From a filamentous cyanobacterium ESFC-1 (GTDB lineage Bacteria; Cyanobacteriota; Cyanobacteriia; Cyanobacteriales; Spirulinaceae), in the NCBI GenBank assembly GCA_000380225.1, contig KB904821.1:939252-1003251 (forward strand): DNA of 64,000 nt. The letters run 5' to 3'. Shown in pieces: positions 54,329 to 63,685 of this stretch; positions within the stretch are counted from its first letter, which is position 1, and the number at the start of each line of letters is the position of its first letter. The notes under the pieces are model-generated. The model was not told the origin of the DNA. It was given only the letters and a program-made list of their open reading frames with translations, and did no database searches. The position numbers were made by a program, and so were the translations under genes.

Positions 54329-55285
54329 AGTAGCACTCTTGCTGCCATCGGGTAGAGTGACATTTTTCATAATGGTTCCGGTCATTTTGACAAACCATTT
54401 ATTTCCCGACCCCATTTTGGCCCCGGTTAAATCTGCGCCGGTTAAATCTGCGCCGCTTAAATCTGCGCCGATCAGGTTGGCTTCTTGGAGATTGGCGTTT
54501 CTGAGGTTGGCTTCGAGTAAATTAGCCCGGAATAGCTTGGCTTTATATAAATTTGCGCCTTCTAGGTTGATTTGGTGGAGAAAACCGTCGCTCAAATCTG
54601 TATGACTGAGATTGGCGTTGCTGAGATTGCGTCCCGATAAATCCTTTTCTTTCAAATCCATGCCGCTTAAGTCCGACCCGCTTAAATCGGGTTGTGAGGG
54701 GCGACTGGGGCGGCGAGAAGGGGGGCGATAGCTATAGCTAGAGTGAGACGAGGAATAAGACGATTGGGAGTTTCGAGATTGGGAATAGGACGAGTCGTTG
54801 TATGGGTTGCTACTGGGTTCAGAACGAGGGCGTTGGTAATAATAAGACGAATAGCGCGATCGCTCTTTGGGCGGTTGATAAGATGATGATTGTTGCGATC
54901 GCCCATCTCGGCTTTGTTGGCCATAGCCATTGGTTTGATTATCCGATCGCGGCGGTTGTCGTTCCTGTCGATAATAGCCATAAGGCGGACGACGATAGCG
55001 ATCGCGCCCTCGGTCAGCACTTGCTGATGTATTGGTGCGCGTCGAAGTAGACGAAGAAGACGACGAAGGCGATCGCGTTGAAGGCGAAACTTCGCGCAAC
55101 TTATCCCTGGCTTCGTTAATGGCTTTGATTTTGTCGTGGGCTTTTTGCTGCAAGCGCTCATTATCTTGGGGAAGGCGATCGGGATGCCAAACGAGAACCA
55201 AATCCTTATAGGCTTGGTTAATTTCATCCAAAGATGAACCGGGTTCTATTCCCAATACTCGATAATACTTGGTCAAATCTTCCAT
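54326..55285 (-). CDS. J-domain protein with C-terminal pentapeptide repeats
   Basis: A 319-residue protein. Residues 1-66 are a DnaJ domain (YYRVLGIEPGSSLDEINQAYKDL with VWHPDRLP carrying the HPD motif), so it can stimulate an Hsp70. A low-complexity Ser/Arg/Tyr/Gln-rich linker (about residues 68-200) follows. The rest is a pentapeptide-repeat helix with A(D/N)LXX units such as ANLSH, TDLSD and ADLTG. The fusion of J-domain and pentapeptide repeats is known in cyanobacteria; the client is unknown. Confidence 0.88.
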   Translation of the reverse strand: MEDLTKYYRVLGIEPGSSLDEINQAYKDLVLVWHPDRLPQDNERLQQKAHDKIKAINEARDKLREVSPSTRSPSSSSSSTSTRTNTSASADRGRDRYRRPPYGYYRQERQPPRSDNQTNGYGQQSRDGRSQQSSSYQPPKERSRYSSYYYQRPRSEPSSNPYNDSSYSQSRNSQSSYSSSHSSYSYRPPSRRPSRPSQPDLSGSDLSGMDLKEKDLSGRNLSNANLSHTDLSDGFLHQINLEGANLYKAKLFRANLLEANLRNANLQEANLIGADLSGADLTGADLTGAKMGSGNKWFVKMTGTIMKNVTLPDGSKSAT

Positions 55286-55503
55286 GGACAGACCGCCTTC
55301 GGTGCTTACTCTTGTCGTTCATTGTGTCACAAGATTCTTTTTCATTCTCAGATCGACCCGCGATCGCGAGACATCTTTGTCATTAAATTTTGTAAATTTA
55401 ATTTTCATTCTGGGTCATCAGTCATGCAAACCGAGAATACAGAACGAAGGAATAATGACCAATAATTGTTACAATACAGAACGTTTCTCTAGGCTTCAAC
55501 ACA

Positions 55504-56598
55504 ATGGGCAGCACAATCGGCAATCTATTCAAAATCAGCACCTTTGGAGAATCCCACGGCGGCGCAGTCGGGGTCATTATCGATGGCTGTCCTCCCCAAC
55601 TCGAAATCTCTGAAGCCGAGATTCAGTTTGAACTCGATCGCCGTCGTCCCGGTCAAAGCAAAATCACCACTCCGCGACGAGAAACCGATACTTGTGAAAT
55701 CCTCTCCGGGGTCTTTGAAGGCAAAACCCTCGGCACATCCCTGGCCATCGTCGTCCGCAACAAAGACGCACGACCGCAAGATTACAGCGAAATGGCGGTC
55801 AAATACCGTCCTTCCCATGCCGATGCCACTTATGATGCCAAATATGGCATTCGCAACTGGCAAGGGGGTGGTCGGGCTTCAGCCAGAGAAACCATTGGCC
55901 GGGTAGCGGCCGGCGCGATCGCCAAAAAAATCCTCCAACAAGTGGCCGGAGTCGAAGTCGTCGGCTACGTCAAACGGATCAAAGAACTTGAAGCCACGGT
56001 TGACCCCCTTACCGTCACCCTCGAAGACGTAGAAAGTAACATCGTGCGCTGTCCCGACGCAGAAGCCGCCGAACGGATGATCGAACTGATCGACCAAATT
56101 CGCCGGGAGAAAAACTCCCTCGGCGGTGTCGTCGAATGCGTCGCCCGTAACGTTCCCAAAGGCTTAGGAGAACCCGTTTTTGACAAACTCGAAGCCGATC
56201 TCGCCAAGGCCGTCATGTCCTTACCCGCCACCAAAGGCTTTGAAATTGGCTCTGGTTTTGCCGGAACCCTGCTCACGGGCAAAGAACATAATGATGAGTT
56301 CTACAGTGATGATAGCGGCAAAATTCGGACAGTCACGAATCGTTCGGGGGGCGTACAAGGGGGAATCAGTAACGGCGAACCCATCATTTTACGCGCCGCT
56401 TTTAAACCCACTGCTACCATAGGACAAGAGCAGCAAACCGTGACTCGTACCGGAGAAGCAACAACCCTCGCTGCGAAGGGAAGACACGATCCTTGCGTTT
56501 TGTCGAGAGCCGTGCCTATGGTAGAAGCAATGGTTGCCATAACATTGTGCGATCATCTCTTACGAAATCAGGGTCAATGTAGTGTTTTGAAGCCTTGA
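55504..56598 (+). CDS. aroC: Chorismate synthase
   Basis: A 364-residue enzyme that makes chorismate from EPSP with reduced FMN, the end of the shikimate pathway. Marks: the N-terminal [20 protein letters not shown], then [32 protein letters not shown] and [21 protein letters not shown]. The length is normal. It starts a run of plus-strand genes; the MBL-fold gene begins 9 bases after its stop. Confidence 0.97.
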   Translation: MGSTIGNLFKISTFGESHGGAVGVIIDGCPPQLEISEAEIQFELDRRRPGQSKITTPRRETDTCEILSGVFEGKTLGTSLAIVVRNKDARPQDYSEMAVKYRPSHADATYDAKYGIRNWQGGGRASARETIGRVAAGAIAKKILQQVAGVEVVGYVKRIKELEATVDPLTVTLEDVESNIVRCPDAEAAERMIELIDQIRREKNSLGGVVECVARNVPKGLGEPVFDKLEADLAKAVMSLPATKGFEIGSGFAGTLLTGKEHNDEFYSDDSGKIRTVTNRSGGVQGGISNGEPIILRAAFKPTATIGQEQQTVTRTGEATTLAAKGRHDPCVLSRAVPMVEAMVAITLCDHLLRNQGQCSVLKP

Positions 56599-56607
56599 AA
56601 AGCAAAA

Positions 56608-57489
56608 ATGGAAAATAATCTTGCTCGCGATGAGTTTATTGTGCGGTTTTGGGGAGTTCGTGGTAGCATTCCCACCCCTGGCTCATCAACCATCCGCTAC
56701 GGCGGTAATACATCTTGTGTTGAAATGCACGTCGGCGGCCAGCGTCTCATTTTTGACGGCGGCACGGGTTTACGCCTGTTGGGTAAGTCCCTAAAGCCGC
56801 ATCTTGACACATCCACCCATATCTTTTTCACCCACTATCACTGGGATCATATTCAAGGTGTGCCGTTTTTCTTCCCCGTCTTTGATGAAGACACCCACTT
56901 TACCATTTACGGTCAAGTTCCCAACGAAGGAGAACCGATGTTAATGCGCCAGCACTTTCGTCAGCGCGTGTTACATCTAGATTCACCTGTCCCCGTGGCC
57001 GATATTCAAGCCCAAATTGATTATCACGATTTGGTGTGCGGTGAAATCTTTAAACTCGGAGATATTGCCATCGAAACAGCGCCGTTGAATCATCCGAATG
57101 GGGCGATGGGCTATCGGGTGTCTTGGCAAGGTCATACGGCAGTATATTGTACGGATACCGAGCATTTGCCCGATCGCCTTGATGAAAATGTCCTGCATTT
57201 AGCCCGCGATGCGGATATTTTGATTTACGATGCCATGTACACCGATGAGGAATACCACAATGAAAAATCCCCGAAAGTCGGTTGGGGTCACTCGACTTGG
57301 CAAGAAGGGGTCAAAGTCTCTGAGGCCGCGGGGGTAAAGCAATTAGTTGTCTTTCATCACGAACCCAATCACAGCGACGATTTTCTCGATGAAATGGCCG
57401 TCGAAGTTAGTAATATTCGACCGGGAACTGTGTTGGCCCAAGAAGGCATGATTTTATCTTTGACGAAAACTGCCGTTAAACCCCATTAA
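56608..57489 (+). CDS. Metallo-beta-lactamase fold hydrolase
   Basis: A 293-residue protein of the MBL superfamily. The metal motif is HYHWDHIQGVPFF (about residue 75); further ligands lie in VYCTDTEHLPD and VVFHHEPNHSDD. The N-terminal RFWGVRGSIPTPG is seen in the phosphodiesterase/RNase Z-like branch, often next to GAF or response-regulator partners. The substrate is unknown. It starts nine bases after aroC, so a shared transcript is likely. Confidence 0.85.
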   Translation: MENNLARDEFIVRFWGVRGSIPTPGSSTIRYGGNTSCVEMHVGGQRLIFDGGTGLRLLGKSLKPHLDTSTHIFFTHYHWDHIQGVPFFFPVFDEDTHFTIYGQVPNEGEPMLMRQHFRQRVLHLDSPVPVADIQAQIDYHDLVCGEIFKLGDIAIETAPLNHPNGAMGYRVSWQGHTAVYCTDTEHLPDRLDENVLHLARDADILIYDAMYTDEEYHNEKSPKVGWGHSTWQEGVKVSEAAGVKQLVVFHHEPNHSDDFLDEMAVEVSNIRPGTVLAQEGMILSLTKTAVKPH

Positions 57490-57663
57490 AGGCTAGTTTT
57501 GTCTCTAATCCCCAAGCCCGACTCTAGAGAGTTTGGGTTGTGGTTTGATGCGAAAACAGCCCAGAACTCGGTCTGCGCGATCGCGCCCTGCACCATAAAA
57601 TAAAACGGGAGTTTTCTGATAAAATCTTATAGAAACTTAAAAAAATACTCAAAAAATTTTTAA

Positions 57664-58644
57664 ATGAAATTGTTAGTTGTTGGTGCGACAGGAACGCTTG
57701 GACGACAAATTGCTCGCCGCGCCTTAGAGGAGGACCGCGACGTTCGTTGTTTGGTGCGAAATCCCAGAAAAGCAACATTTCTTAAAGAATGGGGTGCAGA
57801 AATTGTCCAGGGGGATTTGTGCAAACCCGAAACCCTCGGCCCCGCCCTCGAAGGCGTTGATGTGATTATCGACGCAGCCACCACCCGGGCCACCGAATCC
57901 GCTCGTCTGCAACAAGTCGATTGGTACGGCAAAGTCAACCTCATCCAAGCCGCCGAAAAAGCCAACATCCAACGTTTTATATTCTTTTCCATTCTCAATG
58001 CCGAAAACTTCCCCGATGTCCCCTTAATGGACATCAAACACTGCACCGAGAAGTTTCTCACTGAATCCAACCTGAACTATACCATTTTGCGGCCTTGCGG
58101 CTTTATGCAAGGGTTGATTGGGCAATACGCCGTCCCCATTCTCGACAACCAAGCCGTTTGGTTCACCGGAGAAAGCACCCCGATTGCCTACATGGACACC
58201 CTCGACATCGCCAAATTTACCACCCGCGTTTTAGACGTTCAGGATACCGAAAACCGTACCTTTCCCATTGTCGGGACGCGGGCTTGGACTGCCGATGAAG
58301 TGATTAACCTGTGCGAACGTTTATCCAACCGCACCGCCAAAATCTCTCGGATTCCCATTGGCTTTTTACGGGGAGTGCGTCGTATTGTTGGCTTTTTCCA
58401 GTGGGGTTGGAATGTATCCGATCGCCTAGCCTTTACCGAAGTTCTCGCCAGTGGTAAGCCCCTCGATGCGCCGATGGATGAAGTCTACACCGTCCTCGAC
58501 CTCGACCCCAAAGACACCACCACCCTCGAAGCCTATCTGCAAGAATATTTCAGCCGGATTATGAAAAAACTTAAAGAAATCGGCTACGAAAAAGAAAAGA
58601 AAAAGAAAAAGAAGAAAACCCCTTTCAAGTCTTCGGAATCTTAA
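57664..58644 (+). CDS. ycf39: Ycf39, NAD(P)-binding photosystem II assembly factor
   Basis: A 326-residue atypical short-chain dehydrogenase. The nucleotide motif is LLVVGATGTLGRQIARRAL; further family marks are CLVRNPRKATFLKEWGAEIVQGDL and IPIAYMDTLDIAKFTTRVL. In Synechocystis, Ycf39 associates with high-light-inducible proteins and delivers chlorophyll to the early photosystem II reaction centre. The C-terminal tail is unusually rich in Lys (EKEKKKKKKKTPFKSS). It stands alone in the plus-strand run. Confidence 0.93.
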   Translation: MKLLVVGATGTLGRQIARRALEEDRDVRCLVRNPRKATFLKEWGAEIVQGDLCKPETLGPALEGVDVIIDAATTRATESARLQQVDWYGKVNLIQAAEKANIQRFIFFSILNAENFPDVPLMDIKHCTEKFLTESNLNYTILRPCGFMQGLIGQYAVPILDNQAVWFTGESTPIAYMDTLDIAKFTTRVLDVQDTENRTFPIVGTRAWTADEVINLCERLSNRTAKISRIPIGFLRGVRRIVGFFQWGWNVSDRLAFTEVLASGKPLDAPMDEVYTVLDLDPKDTTTLEAYLQEYFSRIMKKLKEIGYEKEKKKKKKKTPFKSSES

Positions 58645-58757
58645 AATACTGCGAGACAGATTCTCAGGCCAGGTTGACTTAATCCTGGCTTTCTTGCACC
58701 TTAAGTTTTAAATCAAACTTTATCCCCCAAATTGTTAGCCCCGTAGGATTAGTAACT

Positions 58758-59675
58758 GTGCCGAAAGTAGGCATCATCTACAACGACATCAAACCCATTG
58801 CTTGCCGCGTTGCCAATGAGTTACAAGCACAATTTAGCCAAAAAGGTTGTGAAGTTCTCATGGCTTCGAGCTTTGGCGGCATTCTTGGCTATTCCAATCC
58901 CGATCGCCCTGTCTGCCATACCCAAATCGAAAACCTGGTTCCCACAGACTTTGACGACAGTATCGACTTTGGCATTGTGCTAGGGGGGGATGGTACGGTG
59001 TTGGCGGGTTTTCGCCAAGTTGCCCCCTGCCGTATTCCCTTACTGGCGGTGAATACCGGTCATCTGGGCTTTCTGACCGAATCCTATGTTAATCAACTGC
59101 CCCAAGCCGTCGAACAACTCCTCGCGGGGGAATATGACATCGAGGAACGCTCTATGCTGACGGTGCGGGTTTTGCGGCAAGATACGCCCATTTGGGAAGC
59201 GCTGTGCCTCAATGAAATGGTGCTGCACCGAGAACCCCTGACCAGTATGTGTCACTTCGAGGTTCAAATCGGCCAACACGCGGCGGTGGATATTGCCGCC
59301 GATGGGGTGATTGTGTCTACCCCAACTGGGTCTACGGCTTATTCCTTGAGTGCGGGGGGGCCGGTGGTGACTCCTGGGGTTCCGGTGTTACAGTTAGTAC
59401 CGATTTGCCCCCATTCCTTGGCTTCGCGGGCTTTGGTCTTTTCTGATGCCGAACCTGTAACGATTTTCCCGGCTACGCCTCATCAAATGGTGTTGGTGGT
59501 GGATGGTAACGGCGGTTGCTATGTGTTACCCGAAGATAATATTCGCGTGGAGCGATCGCACTACACCGCCCAGTTTATCCGCTTGCAGCGACCAGAATTT
59601 TTCCGCATTCTGCGCGAAAAGTTGGGTTGGGGTTTGCCCCACATCGCTAAACCAACCTCGGTGGAACTTCCCTAA
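58758..59675 (+). CDS. nadK: NAD kinase
   Basis: A 305-residue enzyme that phosphorylates NAD to NADP. Marks: [34 protein letters not shown] and [14 protein letters not shown]. The start is GTG at 58758. It may form an operon with the following response regulator gene, 80 bases away. Confidence 0.93.
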   Translation: MPKVGIIYNDIKPIACRVANELQAQFSQKGCEVLMASSFGGILGYSNPDRPVCHTQIENLVPTDFDDSIDFGIVLGGDGTVLAGFRQVAPCRIPLLAVNTGHLGFLTESYVNQLPQAVEQLLAGEYDIEERSMLTVRVLRQDTPIWEALCLNEMVLHREPLTSMCHFEVQIGQHAAVDIAADGVIVSTPTGSTAYSLSAGGPVVTPGVPVLQLVPICPHSLASRALVFSDAEPVTIFPATPHQMVLVVDGNGGCYVLPEDNIRVERSHYTAQFIRLQRPEFFRILREKLGWGLPHIAKPTSVELP

Positions 59676-59755
59676 AGCCGCGATCGTCGTCAATCTTTGT
59701 GTCAATTCCGTCAACTTAAGATACAACAGAATTTGAATCTTTATCAGGCAATATT

Positions 59756-60481
59756 ATGGTGGTTCTTCCGAGTCTGAGCGATCGCAGCTTATGTGTTTTG
59801 CTGGTAGAAACCGATAAAACTTTTAGTGAAAGCGCCAGCATCGATCTCCAAGAAGCAGGCTATGTCCCGGTTGTGGTTTCCGATACTCAAAAAGGATGGC
59901 TTCAACACAATCAACTACAGCCCGCGATGGTAGTTGTCGATCGCAGTCTCACGGGAGAATCGGGTATTGATTTTTGCCGCCAAATTCGCCAATCGGGGAG
60001 TTGTACCCCTGTATTAATGCTGATGGCCACAGACTCAGTAGACGATCGCGTGGTGTGTTTAGAAGCCGGGGCAGATGATTATATTGTGAAGCCCTATCGC
60101 AGCGAAACTTTCCTAGAGTTGGTGCGTCTGTATCTGCAACCTCCCACGACTGCCAGCGAGCAGTTGCGCTTTGGGGATTTGGCGCTAGATTTAGCCACTC
60201 GTCAGGCTTTTCGCCGCGATCCGACTCGTAGCAACGAAACTGCAAGAGCGATTGACTTGACGATGAAGGAATTTGAACTCCTCAAGTATTTGATGATGCA
60301 CCCCCGCGAAGTCCTCACCCGCGAACAAATTTTAGAAAATGTCTGGGGTTACGATTTTATGGGCGAATCGAATGTGATTGAAGTCTATATTCGTTATTTA
60401 CGCCTGAAAATCGAAGATGAAGGGGGCAAACGCCTGATTCAAACGGTGCGCGGTGTGGGTTATGTGTTACGGGAACCGTAG
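59756..60481 (+). CDS. OmpR-family response regulator, NblR-like
   Basis: A 241-residue two-domain regulator. The receiver domain (about residues 10-125) has Asp-62 in MVVVDRSLTGESGID as the predicted phosphorylation site and the Lys in DDYIVKPY. The usual conserved Thr before the ARD-like motif appears to be Met here (VLMLMATDS), and the acidic pair is ETD. A winged-helix DNA-binding domain follows (MKEFELLKYLMMHPREVLTREQIL, ending TVRGVGYVLREP). The degenerate receiver and the position after nadK recall NblR, which controls phycobilisome breakdown; that is tentative. Confidence 0.82.
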   Translation: MVVLPSLSDRSLCVLLVETDKTFSESASIDLQEAGYVPVVVSDTQKGWLQHNQLQPAMVVVDRSLTGESGIDFCRQIRQSGSCTPVLMLMATDSVDDRVVCLEAGADDYIVKPYRSETFLELVRLYLQPPTTASEQLRFGDLALDLATRQAFRRDPTRSNETARAIDLTMKEFELLKYLMMHPREVLTREQILENVWGYDFMGESNVIEVYIRYLRLKIEDEGGKRLIQTVRGVGYVLREP

Positions 60482-60865
60482 TTTCTTCAGTTAACAGTTT
60501 TTTGGGCAGTGGGCAGCTTTTTCAGTAATCAGTCATCAGTAATCGCCTCATCAGTTTTTTGGGCAATCGGCAATCGGCAATCGGTGTGTAGGGGCGGGGT
60601 TTCCCTGCCCAATAACCAACAACTGGTGCGACCCCGCGCCGCCGAAAGGCGCAAGGGAACGCGCACCAGAAATAACCAACAACCAACAACCAATAACCAA
60701 CAACCAATAACCAATAACCAATAACCAACAACCAACAACCAATAACCAACAACCAATAACCAACAACCAACAACCAATAACCAACAACCAATAACCAACA
60801 ACCAATAACCAATAACCAATAACCAATAACCAATAACCAATAACCAATAACCAATAACCAAATTT
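60482..60865 (+). repeat. Composite intergenic repeat, forward orientation, fullest copy (E7)
   Basis: ATCAGT/TCAGTAATCAG units with GGGCAGTGGGC pieces lie at 60483-60560, and GGGCAATCGG units at 60561-60584. The core beginning GTAGGGGCGGGG lies at 60588-60610. The 43-base hairpin beginning GGTGCG lies at 60625-60667. About 27 CCAATAA/CCAACAA heptamers follow (60672-60862), ending three bases before the next start codon. Its reverse-complement order equals 1642-2006. Confidence 0.92.
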
Positions 60866-61405
60866 ATGATCCGCGAAATTAGTTTAATGTTGATCGTCAG
60901 CACAATGGTTTTGGGTTGTTCGACTCCGGCTGTGACCGATTCGCAAGTCCCGGAAAGTGAAATGCAACCCCAGACTTTAGAAGCTCAACTGTCCCAAGAA
61001 CAACCGCAACTTTTACCCGTGAGTGCCACAACAACTTTAGGCGGCGAAACGATTGAATTGGAAGTGACGCAGACTGCTCAACAACAAGCGTTAGGGTTAA
61101 TGTTTCGCGATCGCGACAGCTTACCCGACGATCGCGGAATGCTGTTTTCTTTCGATCCTGCCCGCGAAGTCAATTTTTGGATGTTGAATGTTAAAATCCC
61201 CTTGGACATGATCTTCCTGTATGAGGGGGAAGTGGTTTCGGTATTGACGGAAGTGCCGCCCTGTACCGAAGTGCCATGTCCGACTTATGGCCCGGATGGC
61301 CTTGTCGATCGCGTGATTGAGCTACGAGGAGGACGGGCGCAAGAGTTGGGGATTGCGGTGGGCGATCGCGTGGAAATCAGCTTTTTTGAAGACGTAGAAT
61401 CTTAG
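60866..61405 (+). CDS. DUF192 lipoprotein
   Basis: A 179-residue probable lipoprotein: basic start, hydrophobic stretch and a lipobox ending VLGCS (Cys-18). The DUF192 domain from about residue 55 has the marks VTQTAQQQALGLMFRD, MLFSFDPAREVNFWMLN, IPLDMIFLYEGEVVSVL and VIELRGGRAQELGI. The function of DUF192 proteins is not settled. The ATG follows a long CCAATAA array with only ATTT in between, so no Shine-Dalgarno sequence exists and initiation must use something else. Confidence 0.85.
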   Translation: MIREISLMLIVSTMVLGCSTPAVTDSQVPESEMQPQTLEAQLSQEQPQLLPVSATTTLGGETIELEVTQTAQQQALGLMFRDRDSLPDDRGMLFSFDPAREVNFWMLNVKIPLDMIFLYEGEVVSVLTEVPPCTEVPCPTYGPDGLVDRVIELRGGRAQELGIAVGDRVEISFFEDVES

Positions 61406-62074
61406 TTTCCCACAATCCTTAATTTTTTTGGTGAAAGTTACTCAACTTGACCCAGAAGCGGTAAGATGGGCTTCTTAAAGCAGATGATTGGGGAGGAGAG
61501 AAAATTAGCCTCACAACGAGCCGTCAAATCTGGTTAGTGTTACAATTTGTAAAACTTCTTGCCAATTGAGCGAGATCGTTAATCTTCCGTCGGATAGATT
61601 GTTAAGTTTCTAAACACAAGATACGATAAAGTTCAATCACCGTTAAAATCGGGAGATTTCCTAAGTTTTTTGAATTCAGAAATTTTACTAGGAAGTAGGG
61701 CTAGTCGTTTCGTGTGGTGTGAGTAAAGCGAGATTAACTCCAGCCCGGCAATCACGATTATAAAGTCAACATTGATTGAAAAACTAGGCGTTTAGCCCTT
61801 GTAGAAGACAATTATCTTCTAGGGGTCGATCTGTGGGCGATCGCAGCGACCCTTTAAAAAATGAATGAAGATTGCTATCAACTTTGGCAATTAAAATCTC
61901 AACTTTTTGTGACTTAAAGCACAGGCGAGCGCCCCGATTAATTTAATAATAAGAAATACTTGAAAGTGAAGTCATGCCTTTGTTTTCGAGGTGTTTCTGA
62001 CTGCTTTTTATCGCTTTAGCGATTTTTAATTTACAACTCAAATTCCCATTTAAAAAATTGAGGTCATCTAAAAA
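61406..62074. other. Long gap with hairpins, possible small RNA region
   Basis: No protein gene is seen in 669 bases. GGGTCG (61823-61828) pairs with CGACCC (61847-61852) around a HIP1-containing loop. AGAAGACAATTATCTTCT lies just before it. ATCGCTTTAGCGAT followed by TTTTTAATTT at about 62009-62029 looks like a terminator. The size and structure leave room for one or two small RNA genes or a long leader for the DUF2949 gene; nothing was recognised. A GGAAGTAGG near 61691 does not fit a glnA-type riboswitch. Confidence 0.4.
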
Positions 62075-62275
62075 ATGAAACCCGTTACCTATTCGCGCTT
62101 TATGAGCTTTCTCAAAGAAGAATTAGCGCTTTCCCATGACTCCATTGCCATTGCTCAACGCTATTCCGAGAAAAATCCCGGCCCCTTGCCGATGATTTTG
62201 TGGCAATACGGTTTAGTCACTTTAGACCAACTCGATCGCATCTTTGATTGGCTCGAAAGCGCTCCTTTACACTAA
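62075..62275 (+). CDS. DUF2949 family small protein
   Basis: A 66-residue cyanobacterial protein: YSRFMSFLKEELALSHDSIAIA, then RYSEKNPGPLPMILWQYGLV and TLDQLDRIFDWLES. It has the shape of a small helical domain and no membrane segment. Its function is not known; similar proteins are short and stand alone. The terminator-like hairpin lies about 45 bases upstream. Confidence 0.8.
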   Translation: MKPVTYSRFMSFLKEELALSHDSIAIAQRYSEKNPGPLPMILWQYGLVTLDQLDRIFDWLESAPLH

Positions 62276-62418
62276 AATCATTGAACAGTTAGCTAAAAAC
62301 CCTCATGTCTAAAGAAATCATGCAGGATAATTTTAAGGGCGAGAAAACCTCGCCCAATCTTATTATTACGGGTTAAAATTTCCGGTTTTTCTTCCCCTTC
62401 AAGACCTCAAACTCGGCT

Positions 62419-63360
62419 TCAACTCGTTGGCATCAACTCAGACGTTTGCAACTTTTGAAGATACTGCCGTACCAAAGCAGTCATCACTTCAGGTACTTCC
62501 AGTTGCGGCGTTAAGCCCACATCCTCCAGTTCTCTAAAATATTGAATCGCATCAGGATTCAACGCCGCCAAACGCCGCCCAATTTCAGGCCCCGTAAACT
62601 GGGACTTTTGCCCCCAAATCATCGCGGTAGGAATTGTCAGTTGGGTGACATACAGGGACAAATCAAAACACAAATCCCCCCGCACAAAAGACAACGCACT
62701 ATATTCAGCATTATTTTGTTGAGCCGATTGTAAATAAGCTTGGACAATTTCCGAGTAAACTCGTTGAGGGCGAGCAAACTGGCGATTTTCTAAAAAATTA
62801 CGAATCCCCCCTTCCGTCGCGACACCCGCGCTATAGATAAAGCGGTCTAAAATCGGCGTTGTGACCAACTGAGCAAAAAAGCTGCGACTGTAGTCTTCGC
62901 CAAAATCAGACAATCCTGCCGGAGTGGTGAGAATGAGGCATTTGAATAAATCAGGACGTTCGATAGCCGCCCGAATCACAATAGCCGCCGTCAGAGAAGA
63001 CGCAACAACCGCCGTGGGTTGATCCGCCGTTTGCTCGATAAATTCAATAATGGTTTGGATATAGTCTTGGGGTTTATAGTTGCGTTCGGGATGGTCAGAA
63101 CGTCCCCATCCGATTAAATCCGGGGCAATCACCCGATAGTCGGGAATAAAGGCAGGATAGACTTTTGACCATTCATAAGCCGAAGAACCCCCGCCAAAGC
63201 CGTGTAAAAAAACAAGGCTGGGTCGAGGGTCATTTTCGGTAACTTCGGGCCAAGGGTCTTTTGTGGGCGTGTAGTACACCATCGTTCCGAGGGAAGTCAC
63301 CACGGAATTGCGTTCTATACCTAGGGGTTCGATCATAGCGCTTGGGGTCTCCTGAGTCAT
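62419..63360 (-). CDS. Alpha/beta hydrolase
   Basis: A 313-residue alpha/beta hydrolase. Marks: PRPSLVFLHGFGGGSSAYEW with the oxyanion His-Gly, YRVIAPDLIGWGRSDHP, and the nucleophile elbow in AVVASSLTAAIVIRAA, where the typical Gly-x-Ser-x-Gly is replaced by Ala-Ser-Ser-Leu-Thr. It may therefore be an altered or inactive hydrolase. The substrate is unknown; no signal peptide. Met at 63360 is preferred to a start five codons upstream. Confidence 0.78.
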   Translation of the reverse strand: MTQETPSAMIEPLGIERNSVVTSLGTMVYYTPTKDPWPEVTENDPRPSLVFLHGFGGGSSAYEWSKVYPAFIPDYRVIAPDLIGWGRSDHPERNYKPQDYIQTIIEFIEQTADQPTAVVASSLTAAIVIRAAIERPDLFKCLILTTPAGLSDFGEDYSRSFFAQLVTTPILDRFIYSAGVATEGGIRNFLENRQFARPQRVYSEIVQAYLQSAQQNNAEYSALSFVRGDLCFDLSLYVTQLTIPTAMIWGQKSQFTGPEIGRRLAALNPDAIQYFRELEDVGLTPQLEVPEVMTALVRQYLQKLQTSELMPTS

Positions 63361-63685
63361 TTGGCATACCCTCAAGGTACTACTAAAGTCGGGTGTTGCT
63401 AGTCTAGCTTGGGGCAGATTCTTGAATTAGAAAAATCAGCATTACGAAATATGCTCGGAATTTTACGAAATCATGGTTTGGGAGCGTGAAGGGTCTTATA
63501 TGTTCGCTCTAAAAACTGTCACGTTGGTTTAAGACAGCGATCGCGTCAGCTTTTAATTTGAAATTATAAGAAGAAAAAAGCATGACTCTTGACTTTAAAA
63601 GTTAGTTCTATTGAGCGATGTAAGAGTATAAAATTTCCGTTAAATTTTGAATTATACAGATTAAAAAATCAGAGGGGAGGTTCAG

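Noticed and set aside
60522-60903. Frames of up to 124 codons encoding GYWLLVIGYW repeats
   Set aside because: They are translations of the heptamer arrays; similar frames appear at every array and have no start context.
61635-61700. glnA-type glutamine riboswitch (GTTCA and GGAAGTAGG)
   Set aside because: The spacing between the two motifs is about twice that expected and the final CGAAGGAACG-type element is missing.
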